Origin: an uncultured Bacillus sp. | Lineage (GTDB): Bacteria > Bacillota > Bacilli > Bacillales_B > DSM-18226 | Direction: 5' to 3' | Assembly: GCF_946478885.1 (NCBI RefSeq) | Contig: NZ_CAMLDX010000020.1 | Location: 1 to 41,451 of the forward strand | Length of the DNA stretch: 41,451 bases | Shown here: piece after piece, positions 1 to 8,192 of the stretch | Layout: each line of letters starts with the position of its first letter | How positions within the stretch are numbered: the first letter of the stretch is position 1 | Position numbers and translations under genes: made by a program | The notes under the pieces: model-generated | What the model saw: only the letters and a program-made list of their open reading frames with translations | Told to the model about the DNA's origin: nothing | Databases searched by the model: none

Positions 1-74
1 TGATCACAAATTTTATCCGGATGCCCTTCTGTAACAGATTCAGAAGTAAACAAGCGATGTTTTTTTGTTGACAA
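1..74 (-). CDS. metK: S-adenosylmethionine synthetase, N-terminal 24 residues (partial)
   Basis: Methionine adenosyltransferase makes S-adenosylmethionine from methionine and ATP. Only the first 24 codons lie in the window; the rest runs off the left edge. The visible peptide holds the family's characteristic N-terminus, with [17 protein letters not shown] at residues 9-25. The start is a TTG at 74-72, preceded by an AGGAGG ribosome-binding site (about 84-89) at normal spacing; no ATG fits. The gene lies downstream of an S-box riboswitch on the same strand, which supports the call, and is divergent from pckA as in B. subtilis. Confidence 0.93.
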   Translation of the reverse strand, partial: MSTKKHRLFTSESVTEGHPDKICD

Positions 75-247
75 TCTTTTTCTCCTCCTCAAAAAAGGAA
101 AGCATGTTCCATTCATTTTCCTTCACGTCTTTTGCGAAATGAATGAACTTTCCAGCTTTTATGTTTAGTATATACGTTAAGCGAAATGAGGTACTTGAAA
201 AAATCAAATAACCCCTGATTGATACGGAACTCATTCCCTAGTAGTAT

Positions 248-400
248 GGAAAAATAAGCGGGTTTTATCCTACTTTAACGGGCAGTAAGACCCGCCTCAA
301 GATTCTATACATACAAAAAGAAAAAGCGGGAGGTCAACTGCCCGTAAAGGTCCGATGGGTTTCAACTCAACCATCAGCAGCCCCGCTGATGAAAGCTTCA
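248..400 (-). promoter_or_regulatory. Structured metK leader segment with a second terminator/antiterminator-like pair
   Basis: Between the S-box terminator and metK the minus-strand RNA can form several hairpins. There is a 7-bp hairpin CATCAGC/GCTGATG (391-372). A terminator-like hairpin pairs GCGGGTCTTA (295-286) with TAAAACCCGC (267-258) and is followed by TTATTTTT. A competing long stem pairs 349-337 (CTTTACGGGCAGT) with 286-273 (one bulge) and encloses CCCGC (330-326), which can pair with GCGGG (295-291), the 5' arm of the terminator. That arrangement is typical of an attenuator. I recognise no known riboswitch or T-box core here. The pairing is seen directly; the function is inferred. 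Confidence 0.5.
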
Positions 401-427
401 CCTTGAACAGGACATCATCGTGTTTCT

Positions 428-465
428 GAAAAATAAAAAACCTTTCCATCATGTGAAAAGGTTGA
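428..465 (-). terminator. Intrinsic terminator of the metK S-box
   Basis: On the minus strand AACCTTT (463-457) pairs with AAAGGTT (445-439), followed by a T-rich run. It lies just after the 3' strand of S-box helix P1. The sequence GTGAAAAG adjoining P1 can pair with CTTTTCAC in the left part of this hairpin, giving the usual antiterminator alternative when SAM is absent. Confidence 0.7.
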
Positions 466-488
466 AAGCAATCGATTCGCACTTTTCA

Positions 489-706
489 CTCTTATCGTTC
501 AAGGAATTATGTCCTTGCCTCAGTTAAGCACCTTTTCTTTGAAGAACGCCTGAAATACTTCATATTCCGACCAAGTTACAAGTCTTCCCCGCTGTTATTT
601 CAATCAAAGGGATGTTAGTATTTTCAGTATAGACATGACGTTTTTCTTAAAGCAGGTTGCTGGGTTTCATAGGGTCTGTCCCTCCACCAGCTCGGGATAA
701 GAGAGT
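489..706 (-). promoter_or_regulatory. SAM-I (S-box) riboswitch upstream of metK
   Basis: Read on the minus strand, this has the conserved S-box parts in order: P1 5' strand CTCTTATC (about 704-697), GGTGGAGGGAC, CCCTATGAAACCCAGCAACC, a variable P3 arm, AAGGTGC, a P4 hairpin (AAGGACATAATTCCTT), and P1 3' strand GATAAGAG (497-490). S-boxes bind SAM and terminate transcription when SAM is plentiful, so metK is repressed by its own product. The aptamer is long, about 218 nt, because P3 carries extra sequence: CTGAAAATAC pairs with GTATTTCAG on either side of about 50 added bases. Confidence 0.93.
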
Positions 707-722
707 ATCCGTTCAAAACAAA

Positions 723-752
723 ATCATACCCTACAAATATCAATAAAGTCAA
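723..752 (-). promoter_or_regulatory. Sigma-A promoter of the metK leader
   Basis: Minus-strand -35 TTGACT (752-747) and -10 TATGAT (728-723), with an 18-bp spacer, place the transcription start near 716, just upstream of the riboswitch. The position relative to the S-box makes this the likely metK promoter. Confidence 0.65.
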
Positions 753-859
753 TCCTTTTTGTACTATACTATCTCACTATTCCATCCATTTTTCTATTTT
801 CTTTTTTTTAAGAAAAAATAAATTATTTTTCACTAAATAGTATGAATTAATAGTAACAA

Positions 860-870
860 TGTGTTATACT
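860..870 (+). promoter_or_regulatory. pckA extended -10 with CcpN-type operator
   Basis: TGTGTTATACT contains an extended -10 (TG-T-TATACT) with a poor -35. It also matches, base for base, the CcpN consensus as I remember it (TRTGHYATAYW). CcpN represses pckA and gapB under glycolytic conditions in B. subtilis. The site is 57 bp upstream of the pckA start. The match is seen; the regulator is inferred from the family, and no ccpN gene is in the window. Confidence 0.5.
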
Positions 871-926
871 TTTTAAAAAATGTTTTTTACATTAAATATC
901 AACTACAAAAGGAAGGTATTCATCGG

Positions 927-2513
927 ATGAATTCTGTAAGTAAGACGAATGAAGTGAACGAATTACTTAAAGGCAGTAATATTCTAAATCAGCTATCTGT
1001 TTCTCAACTTGTAGAGAAAGTTATCGAAAGAAACGAAGGTATTTTGACATCCACTGGTGCAGTTCGTGCAACAACCGGGAAATATACAGGGCGCTCTCCG
1101 AAGGACAAATATATTGTGGAGGAAGAATCTGTAAAAGAAAAAATTGATTGGGGTTCAGTAAACCAGCCAATTTCTGAACAGATTTTTGCAAACCTTTTAA
1201 ATAAAGTATTAGATTTTCTTAAAGCGAAGGATGAAGTGTTTGTTTTCCGGGGTTTTGCCGGTGCGGATAAAAAATATCAGTTACCGATCCAGGTCATCAA
1301 TGAATATGCATGGCATAACCTATTCGCTCACCAATTATTTATTCGTCCAACTCAGGAAGAACTAGCAGAGCATGAAGCTGGTTTCACCATCATTTCTGCT
1401 CCGAACTTTAAGGCAGACCCAGCGATAGATGGAACAAAATCTGAGACATTTATCATTATTTCCTTTGAAAAACGCATTGTATTAATAGGCGGAACTGAAT
1501 ATGCAGGGGAAATTAAAAAGTCTGTGTTCTCTATTATGAATTATCTGCTTCCCGAAAGCGGTATCTTATCTATGCATTGCTCAGCAAACGTTGGCCGTGA
1601 AGGAGATGTTGCCTTATTCTTCGGGTTATCTGGCACTGGTAAAACAACTCTTTCCGCTGATCCAAACCGCAAATTAATTGGTGATGATGAGCACGGCTGG
1701 TCTAAAAATGGCGTATTTAACATCGAAGGCGGATGCTATGCAAAGTGCATTAATCTGTCTCGTGAAAAGGAACCACAAATTTTCGATGCTATCCGATTTG
1801 GCTCTGTTTTGGAGAATGTTGTTGTTGAAAATAACTCCCGCATTGCAGATTATGATGACGGCACCTTAACTGAAAATACCCGTGCTGCTTACCCGCTTCA
1901 AGCGATTGACAATATTGTTGATCCAAGCGTTGCCGGGCATCCTAATACGATTATTTTCTTAACTGCTGATGCTTCAGGAGTATTACCTCCAATCGCTAAG
2001 CTTTCTAAAGAGCAGGCTATGTACCATTTCTTAAGCGGATATACATCGAAATTAGCCGGAACGGAACGTGGGGTTACCACTCCTGAGGCTACCTTCTCAA
2101 CTTGCTTCGGTTCCCCATTCTTGCCGCTGCCTGCAACGAGGTATGCATCCATGCTGGGGGAAAAAATCAGCCAGCATAATGCCAGTGTATTCCTTGTAAA
2201 CACTGGATGGACCGGCGGTGAATACGGAGTAGGAAGCCGGATGAAATTAAGCTATACACGAGCAATGGTTCAGGCTGCTTTAGAAGGCGAATTGAACAAT
2301 GTTGAGACGAAAAAGGATGAGGTTTTCGGACTTGATATTCCTTTACACGTTCCAGGTGTTCCTGATAATGTTCTTCAGCCAAATCAAACATGGAAAAATC
2401 AAGAAGAATACTATGTCAAAGCCAAGAAGCTAGCCGAAAAATTCCATGAAAACTTCAAGCAATTTAAGAATGTTGCACCCGAAATTATTGAAAAAGGCGG
2501 ACCGATTGCCTAA
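927..2513 (+). CDS. pckA: Phosphoenolpyruvate carboxykinase (ATP)
   Basis: Converts oxaloacetate and ATP to phosphoenolpyruvate, CO2 and ADP, the entry step of gluconeogenesis; cytosolic. The 528-residue product is full length for the ATP-dependent family. It has the kinase-1a P-loop [11 protein letters not shown] at residues 233-243, the kinase-2 metal motif IGDDEHGW at 251-258, and the substrate-binding RSPKDKY near 56-62. The reading frame is open further upstream (from 861), but the ATG at 927 has a GGAAGG site 10 bases before it and gives the usual N-terminus. Divergent from metK. Likely repressed by CcpN. A ~115-bp repeat hairpin begins 31 bp after the stop and may terminate transcription. 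Confidence 0.97.
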   Translation: MNSVSKTNEVNELLKGSNILNQLSVSQLVEKVIERNEGILTSTGAVRATTGKYTGRSPKDKYIVEEESVKEKIDWGSVNQPISEQIFANLLNKVLDFLKAKDEVFVFRGFAGADKKYQLPIQVINEYAWHNLFAHQLFIRPTQEELAEHEAGFTIISAPNFKADPAIDGTKSETFIIISFEKRIVLIGGTEYAGEIKKSVFSIMNYLLPESGILSMHCSANVGREGDVALFFGLSGTGKTTLSADPNRKLIGDDEHGWSKNGVFNIEGGCYAKCINLSREKEPQIFDAIRFGSVLENVVVENNSRIADYDDGTLTENTRAAYPLQAIDNIVDPSVAGHPNTIIFLTADASGVLPPIAKLSKEQAMYHFLSGYTSKLAGTERGVTTPEATFSTCFGSPFLPLPATRYASMLGEKISQHNASVFLVNTGWTGGEYGVGSRMKLSYTRAMVQAALEGELNNVETKKDEVFGLDIPLHVPGVPDNVLQPNQTWKNQEEYYVKAKKLAEKFHENFKQFKNVAPEIIEKGGPIA

Positions 2514-2544
2514 TCCATTTCGCTAATGAGATTTATGGTTTACC

Positions 2545-2656
2545 GGGGCTGTCCCATAAGGTGTCAGGCACCACGATTGATCTATATCCAAATGTATCAA
2601 AGGATACTAGATACTGCTTCGTGGGTGCCTGACACCTTTGCTTTTGGGATAGCTTC
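2545..2656 (-). repeat. ~115-bp inverted-repeat element, copy 1
   Basis: Outer arms GGGGCTGTCCCA (2545-2556) and TGGGATAGCTTC (2645-2656) enclose inner arms GGTGTCAGGCACC-ACG (2560-2575) and CGTGGGTGCCTGACACC (2620-2636), which pair almost perfectly. The core contains GATCTATATCC, the reverse complement of the conserved GGATATAGATC of copies 3 and 4, so this copy is inverted relative to them. It begins 31 bp after pckA and is followed by a T-rich run (CTGTCTTTTTT), so it could end pckA transcription. The rest of the gap to 2892 is AT-rich with no gene seen. Confidence 0.85.
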
Positions 2657-2892
2657 TGTCTTTTTTAAGCACTCAAACATTCCTCTTTTATTCCATTCTT
2701 TTTTTAAGAAGAACTGCACGAAGACCTTGAAATTCCGCACGATGAAAACATAATCTTGTATAAAAAAATCTCATAGAACAGGTCAGTTCACTTGATTTTA
2801 ACATCAAAAATTGAAATAATCTTAGTATGTTTTCTACTGCACAAATAGGATTATATACAACTATCGACCAAGAAAAAGGGGCAAATTGAGGT

Positions 2893-3210
2893 ATGAACAA
2901 GAGAGATTCAATCGCACGCAAAATACTGGGTTGGAAATTAAATAACTCAGGTAAGTGGTATGATTTTGAAAAGGGTATATTTGTTGATGATTCCGAGTTC
3001 CAGCCTGACCAAAATCTAAATCATGCGATGCTGGTAGTTAAAAAATTGGAAGAGGCCGGTTATAAATATACGATTAAGGGAGATTCTGAGGTTTGTTTTC
3101 ATAACAGCTATAATCAATTATGCGCCACTGGAGATACCCTAGCAGAAGCTATTACAAATGCTGCCTATCTTATTGCTGACAAGAGCACCCTGGCTGATGG
3201 ATGGATGTAA
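2893..3210 (+). CDS. Small protein, probable phage ABA-sandwich domain
   Basis: A 105-residue soluble protein with no signal peptide or membrane segment. It resembles the small ABA-sandwich proteins found in phages and scattered in Bacillus genomes: an N-terminal KILGWKL..KWYDFE segment, then DQNLNHAMLVVKKLEEAGY (about 39-57) and a C-terminal TLAEAITNAAYLIA helix (about 82-95). Function unknown. The ATG at 2893 is preceded by AAGGGG 11 bases away and GAGG immediately before it, so initiation is not ideal. It stands alone between pckA and the DUF2812/PadR pair, in a stretch that does not match the usual Bacillus order, which suggests acquisition. Confidence 0.65.
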   Translation: MNKRDSIARKILGWKLNNSGKWYDFEKGIFVDDSEFQPDQNLNHAMLVVKKLEEAGYKYTIKGDSEVCFHNSYNQLCATGDTLAEAITNAAYLIADKSTLADGWM

Positions 3211-3334
3211 AGTTACCTCCATATCATACTGAAAGCGAGGATTCTGCCTTTAACCAACAAATTTATTTTTGTACGAATATCATGCAATATAATAAAGGAA
3301 AAAGACACTTTGTAAAATTAAGGACAAGTGAATG

Positions 3335-3429
3335 TATACTCTAATTATAAGAGTAATGGATTTTCTTTAATGTCACACATTGTATTAAATTTAGTACATC
3401 ACTTATATATAGTGGTGTACTTTTTTGTT
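3335..3429 (+). ncRNA. Possible small RNA ending in a strong intrinsic terminator
   Basis: GTACATCAC (3394-3402) and GTGGTGTAC (3412-3420) form a 9-bp stem followed by TTTTTT, a convincing terminator. It is 180 bases after the preceding gene. Just upstream are TATACT (3335-3340, possible -10 with a weak -35), a hairpin ACTCT/AGAGT (3338-3356) and AATGT/ACATT (3369-3383). No coding frame fits. It may be a ~80-nt RNA or only the distant terminator of the 2893-3210 gene. Confidence 0.35.
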
Positions 3430-3628
3430 TAACAAAGGAAAAGCTATTTCCTCCGTCACGAATCAAACGATTTCTTATGCAGAAAACTGGTGTAACCGAC
3501 TTCCAAGAAAAATCCTGGGATACAGGACACCTGAAGAGTCCTTTCTGGAAGAATGGGCCCTGTTGGCCTCTTAAACATAACAGAGCGTTTTCGTTTAACA
3601 TGTGTTGAGCAACTTGACACGGAGCCTC

Positions 3629-3703
3629 GGCAGGCATGACTTCCAGCCAGGAAGCCAGCTTTACAGGAAAACTGGCTGGACCAACCAGGCTACCATGCCT
3701 GCC
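3629..3703. repeat. 75-bp two-tier inverted repeat
   Basis: GGCAGGCATG (3629-3638) and CATGCCTGCC (3694-3703) are a perfect 10-bp inverted pair. Inside, CCAGCCAG (3643-3650) pairs with CTGGCTGG (3672-3679). It is more GC-rich than its surroundings and does not resemble the ~115-bp repeat family. It may be a short palindromic (REP- or MITE-like) element. Nothing else is recognised between 3430 and 3836. Confidence 0.6.
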
Positions 3704-3836
3704 ACTCGTTGCGCAGAATTCCCCATTCTACTTAATCATTGGTTTACTGGTATTTCATTAAGTGTTGCATTTAATATTTCAATTTACGATTAATAAGTTT
3801 CAAATACAAAGATAATAGAACCTTTCTTTTTCGTAT

Positions 3837-4448
3837 TTACATTTCCTCTATTTCTGCTGCAAGAGTGCATTTCATAATATATTTTTGATATAAAACAGTA
3901 GGAAATAATAATATAGCTCCTATTGCACTAAATCCAAGAGTTTCTACAGAAAATATGCCTGTTTTGAAATAAGTCCAAATTGCAAAAGTAATAAATAAAA
4001 TAGAAAGAGCTAACCACATATTTCTGATTGGTTTACAATATTCTGCCCGATCAGAAAAAGTACTGTGTAATTCAAATGGCTTGTCATCATTTTTCTTTTC
4101 TACAATAAGCAATTCTTTATTAAAATTACCTGGATTAGATATCTGCCCCATCCCTTTTCCATAAGGACGCCAACGAATTTTACCTATCGAATAATTTACA
4201 TTAAAGTTCTTCGTAAAAATTGTATACCCCAAATCATTCAAAAAATCACGATATTCTTTATTACAATTATTGGATAGATGAGCCACAAACTCTATACGAT
4301 ACTGATACTGATTTTTTTCAGCAACTTCAAATTCGTAGACGAACTTTCTAACTTTAATTAAACGATATCCTTTGGCAGACATAGCATTCAACCATTTTTC
4401 TTGTGTTGATAAAAAACCTCCAAAGTAGCGAAAAAATTTTTTAGTCAT
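3837..4448 (-). CDS. DUF2812 membrane protein
   Basis: A 203-residue protein of the DUF2812 family, which in Firmicutes is commonly encoded beside a PadR regulator. The N-terminal two thirds is soluble, beginning KKFFRYFGGFLSTQEKWLNAM. It is followed by two predicted membrane segments, about WLALSILFITFAIWTYF and the stretch after ETLGFSAIG. The function of the family is unknown. Two ATGs occur six bases apart; the second (4448) is 8 bases after AGGAGG, whereas the first is only 2 bases away, so 4448 is chosen. The start overlaps the end of the padR frame by 8 bases, indicating translational coupling. Confidence 0.8.
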   Translation of the reverse strand: MTKKFFRYFGGFLSTQEKWLNAMSAKGYRLIKVRKFVYEFEVAEKNQYQYRIEFVAHLSNNCNKEYRDFLNDLGYTIFTKNFNVNYSIGKIRWRPYGKGMGQISNPGNFNKELLIVEKKNDDKPFELHSTFSDRAEYCKPIRNMWLALSILFITFAIWTYFKTGIFSVETLGFSAIGAILLFPTVLYQKYIMKCTLAAEIEEM

Positions 4449-4779
4449 ATACATTTCCTCCTAAAAACTTGTGTGCTGTTTTAACGAGAGTTTCAAGTCG
4501 TTCTAGCTCTCGTTTTGCAACTTCTTTGCCACTTTCTGTAATAATATACTTTTTCTTTCTTCCGGCTTCATCGCCAAATGGTTCAATCCAACCTTTTGAA
4601 TGCAGAGTCTTGAGTGCACCATACAAAGTTCCAGCTCCTAAAGTAAGCCGACCATCAGTTTCAGTTTCTATAGACTGCATAATGGCATATCCGTGTTTGG
4701 GTTCACAAAGTACCAACAGGATAAAAAAAGTCACCTCGGTAAGTGCACCACCTTTTACATGATCACGCAATATCAACAT
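4441..4779 (-). CDS. PadR-family transcriptional regulator
   Basis: A 112-residue winged-helix DNA-binding protein. The PadR core is clear: LTEVTFFILLVLCEPKHGYAI at the N-terminus, then LGAGTLYGALKTLHSKGWIEP, the recognition helix and wing, then RKKKYIITESGKE and a C-terminal dimerisation helix. Start: ATG at 4779, preceded by TTGGGG; the frame extends further upstream, but that part does not look like PadR. Such regulators usually repress their own operon, here padR-DUF2812. A GTGAT-N6-ATCAC dyad lies about 70 bp upstream of the start. The ligand is unknown. Confidence 0.85.
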   Translation of the reverse strand: MLILRDHVKGGALTEVTFFILLVLCEPKHGYAIMQSIETETDGRLTLGAGTLYGALKTLHSKGWIEPFGDEAGRKKKYIITESGKEVAKRELERLETLVKTAHKFLGGNVYD

Positions 4780-4847
4780 CCCCAATTTGTTACGTTTACT
4801 GTAATAAAAATATATCACTAACCGTAATAATAGTCTATTAAAAAATT

Positions 4848-4863
4848 GTGATACTACAATCAC
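4848..4863. promoter_or_regulatory. Candidate PadR operator upstream of padR-DUF2812
   Basis: GTGATACTACAATCAC is a dyad, GTGAT-N6-ATCAC. On the minus strand a TATAAT -10 lies just upstream (about 4887-4892), so the dyad would sit about 20 bases into the transcript. Position and symmetry suggest autoregulation by the adjacent PadR protein; this is inference. The remaining gap to 5021 is AT-rich with nothing else recognised. Confidence 0.35.
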
Positions 4864-5021
4864 TATTTAGCTCTAATTAGAAATTATAGAAAAGTAAAAC
4901 TCTCTTCCACTAAATTGCCAGTTAGTTGCATAAGAAACTTTAACTAACAGGATTTCTTATCAAACTTTATTTTAAGACCATATTTAGATGATGTTGTTGT
5001 GGTAAATGAGGGCATATGTTA

Positions 5022-5076
5022 TACAAAAAGGATAGATGATAACAGGCTTTCTACCCTGTTCATCTATCCTTTCCTT
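5022..5076 (-). terminator. Strong hairpin terminator, probably bidirectional
   Basis: AAGGATAGATGAT-AACAGG (5028-5046) pairs with CCTGTT-CATCTATCCTT (5055-5071), a stem of about 17 bp with a 2-base bulge. On the minus strand it is followed by TTTTTGT, so it would end the mapB-ytmB transcript. On the plus strand it is followed by TTCCTTTTTCC. Confidence 0.75.
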
Positions 5077-5200
5077 TTTCCCTTTATAAGGTTAGACATT
5101 ATAATAAATTGTTTAATTATAGAGCTTCATAATTATATTCTTGACTTTTAATAAAACATAAAACCTATCAGATTTTATGCCTTTTTACATATATTTCTCA

Positions 5201-5443
5201 TTAATTTGTCGTATTTAAAGAGATGAGTTCGTAGGTGATGATTGTTTGGTAATCTTCCCATTCGAGCTTTTTTATTTTGCCGATTGCGGTCGGTTCACTG
5301 TCTTTTGTTTTTCGAACTTCGATTGGAATATCAATGGGATAAAGCCGGTACTCCTTCTTGACTAAAGTAAAATTATTTTCATTCAGCCTTTTTTCTTTTC
5401 CTTTTGTGACAATCATTGTATTTAATTCCAAAGGCATACCCAT
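5201..5443 (-). CDS. ytmB: DUF2584 family protein (YtmB-like)
   Basis: An 80-residue soluble protein beginning MGMPLELNTMIVTKGKEKR, the conserved opening of the Bacillus DUF2584/YtmB family, and of the usual family length. Function unknown. It starts 76 bp downstream of the methionine aminopeptidase on the same strand, with a GGGAGG-type site before the ATG, and is followed by a strong terminator, so the two probably share a transcript. The name rests on remembered similarity and on its place between pckA and ytlA. Confidence 0.75.
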   Translation of the reverse strand: MGMPLELNTMIVTKGKEKRLNENNFTLVKKEYRLYPIDIPIEVRKTKDSEPTAIGKIKKLEWEDYQTIITYELISLNTTN

Positions 5444-5519
5444 TTTTAAGTTCCTCCCTTATTCAATCGTCCCCTGCTCTTTTCTTCAGTTAAAAATCCT
5501 CTTATTCCCCTGCTGCCTA

Positions 5520-6278
<759 letters not shown>

Positions 6279-6508
6279 TCAGTCTTACTTAAATAAGTAG
6301 AAATTCCTTTTAATTGTCATCATTCATATTACCACAGTGTTAATTAAAAAATAAAATGAATCGGCTATTTCTCTTCCTCTTTATATAAAGAAATCTCAGG
6401 TTTGAATACGGATGTATGCTGTTTTTTTGGAAAAATTACTTCAGCAAAAAAGATTTTTTGTGAAATCACTTCCAAATTCCTAATTTTTAAAGTAGAATAT
6501 CTTCATAA

Positions 6509-6553
6509 GAAATATTTTTTCTTATTTATTTTATTAAAAAGAAATATTTTTCC
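6509..6553. promoter_or_regulatory. Two candidate RpiR operators before gntK
   Basis: GAAATATTTTTTC (6509-6521) and GAAATATTTTTCC (6541-6553) closely resemble the perfect palindrome GAAAAAATATTTTTTC found before the rpiR gene. A weaker relative, CAAAAAAGATTTTTTG, is at 6444-6459. They lie in the 357-bp AT-rich gap before gntK, which otherwise holds only a tentative promoter (TTCCAA, 17 bp, TAGAAT near 6493-6498). AT-rich background could give partial matches by chance. Confidence 0.45.
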
Positions 6554-6621
6554 TAAAAGATTCAAAAAGACATTTATTGAAAATACTAAAGAAAATACTC
6601 TGAAAAGGAGATTGAACATGT

Positions 6622-8166
6622 ATGATACAGCCATCCTATTACTTAGGCGTTGATATCGGAACAACTAGTACGAAAGCCGTATTATTTGACCATAAAGGTT
6701 CTGTAATAAGTGTTCATCACAAAGAATATCCCCTTTATAGCCCTTTCCCTTCCATTGCCGAGCAGGATCCGGAAGAAATATTCCATGCTGTAAAGGAAGC
6801 CATTCAAATAGCCATTCAAAAAGGAAAGGTTTCTCCTTCAGCCATTGAACTGGTATCCTTCAGCTCAGCTATGCACAGTATCATTGCTATGGATCACAAG
6901 GGGAAACCGCTGACTCGCTGTATTACTTGGGCAGACAGCCGGGCTACTGATTGGGCCGAGAAAATCAAAAACGAATTAAACGGACTGGAAATATACAAGA
7001 GAACAGGAACCCCTATTCATCCTATGTCGCCATTAGCTAAAATAGCTTGGCTCAGGACGGATCATCCGGAAATTTTTTCGCAGACGGAAAAATTTATTGG
7101 AATCAAAGAGTATATCTTTTATAAATTTTTTAACCGATATGTTGTTGATCATTCCATAGCTTCCGCCACTGGTCTATTTAATTTAAAGCAGCTGACCTGG
7201 GATAGAGAGGCGCTGAAGATCGCCGGTATTACTGAGGAAAATTTAGCAGAACTGGTTCCGACAACTTACTGTTTGAAAGGAATCAAGGACGAGTATGCCG
7301 CAGAGCTGGGAATATTGACTGATACGCCTTTTATTATTGGAGCTAGTGACGGTGTCCTTTCAAATCTTGGAGTAAACGCAATTGATCCCGGCGTTGTCGC
7401 CATCACGATCGGTACAAGTGGAGCTATTCGGACAGTAACAGATAAGCCGGTAACAGATCCAAAGGGACGGATTTTCTGTTACGCATTAACAGACAAGCAC
7501 TGGGTGGTTGGAGGCCCGGTAAACAATGGGGGAATGACATTAAGATGGGTGCGGGACGAGCTGGCTTCGTCAGAGGTAGAAACAGCCAAGCGTCTGGGAA
7601 TAGATCCATATGAGGTATTAACAAAAATCGCCTCCCGTATTTCGGCCGGTTCTGACGGTCTTCTTTTTCATCCCTATTTAGCCGGTGAACGTGCACCGTT
7701 ATGGAATGCTAATGCCAGGGGATCGTTTTTCGGGCTTGGTCTTCATCATAAGAAAGAGCATATGATTCGTGCTGTTTTAGAAGGAGTTATCTTTAACCTC
7801 TATACGGTCATGTTAGCATTGCAGGAGCTGATTGGTGTCCCAACAAAGATCCAAGCCACAGGGGGATTTGCCCGCTCTGAGCTGTGGCGACAAATGATGG
7901 CGGATATCTTTAATCAAGAAGTCGTCGTACCTGAAAGCTTTGAAAGTTCCTGTTTAGGGGCAATTGTCCTGGGCATGTATGCCCTTGGCAAGATAGATGA
8001 TTTTTCCATTGTTGAAGAATGGGTCGGCTCCACACATGCACACAAGCCAAATCCGGACAATGTCAAAATATATGAAGAATTAATCTCGATCTATATTCGT
8101 ATTTCTAGAATTCTGGAGAATGAATACAGAGAGATTTCACGATTTCAAAAAAAATGGGTGAAATAA
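6622..8166 (+). CDS. gntK: Gluconokinase-type FGGY carbohydrate kinase
   Basis: Phosphorylates a sugar acid, most likely D-gluconate to 6-phosphogluconate. A 514-residue FGGY-family protein. The N-terminal ATPase motif is YLGVDIGTTSTKAVLF (about 7-22); the middle has FSSAMHSIIAMD and CITWADSRA; the C-terminal domain has GGPVNNGGMTLRW, LLFHPYLAGERAPLWN and the TGGFARSELWRQMMAD adenosine motif. It heads a two-gene operon with the dehydratase (26-bp gap) and shares a locus with a GntP permease, which supports gluconate. Two overlapping ATGs occur: 6618, with ideal spacing from AAGGAG (6604-6609), opens an 11-codon frame; 6622 opens the kinase. Confidence 0.88.
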   Translation: MIQPSYYLGVDIGTTSTKAVLFDHKGSVISVHHKEYPLYSPFPSIAEQDPEEIFHAVKEAIQIAIQKGKVSPSAIELVSFSSAMHSIIAMDHKGKPLTRCITWADSRATDWAEKIKNELNGLEIYKRTGTPIHPMSPLAKIAWLRTDHPEIFSQTEKFIGIKEYIFYKFFNRYVVDHSIASATGLFNLKQLTWDREALKIAGITEENLAELVPTTYCLKGIKDEYAAELGILTDTPFIIGASDGVLSNLGVNAIDPGVVAITIGTSGAIRTVTDKPVTDPKGRIFCYALTDKHWVVGGPVNNGGMTLRWVRDELASSEVETAKRLGIDPYEVLTKIASRISAGSDGLLFHPYLAGERAPLWNANARGSFFGLGLHHKKEHMIRAVLEGVIFNLYTVMLALQELIGVPTKIQATGGFARSELWRQMMADIFNQEVVVPESFESSCLGAIVLGMYALGKIDDFSIVEEWVGSTHAHKPNPDNVKIYEELISIYIRISRILENEYREISRFQKKWVK

Positions 8167-8192
8167 AATCATTAACTTGAGGAGAGAAAAAC

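Noticed and set aside
248..400. T-box riboswitch before metK
   Set aside because: No AGGGTGGAACCGCG-type antiterminator motif and no specifier stem could be found.
297..482. A 61-codon open frame on the minus strand in the metK leader
   Set aside because: It runs through the S-box terminator hairpin and the structured leader; composition and lack of a ribosome-binding site suggest it is not coding.
3341..3637. A 98-codon frame on the minus strand
   Set aside because: It spans the strong terminator at 3394-3426, has no ribosome-binding site and resembles no family.
6402..6653. An 83-codon frame before gntK
   Set aside because: Low-complexity AT-rich sequence covering the presumed promoter and operators; only its last 11 codons, from ATG 6618, could be translated.
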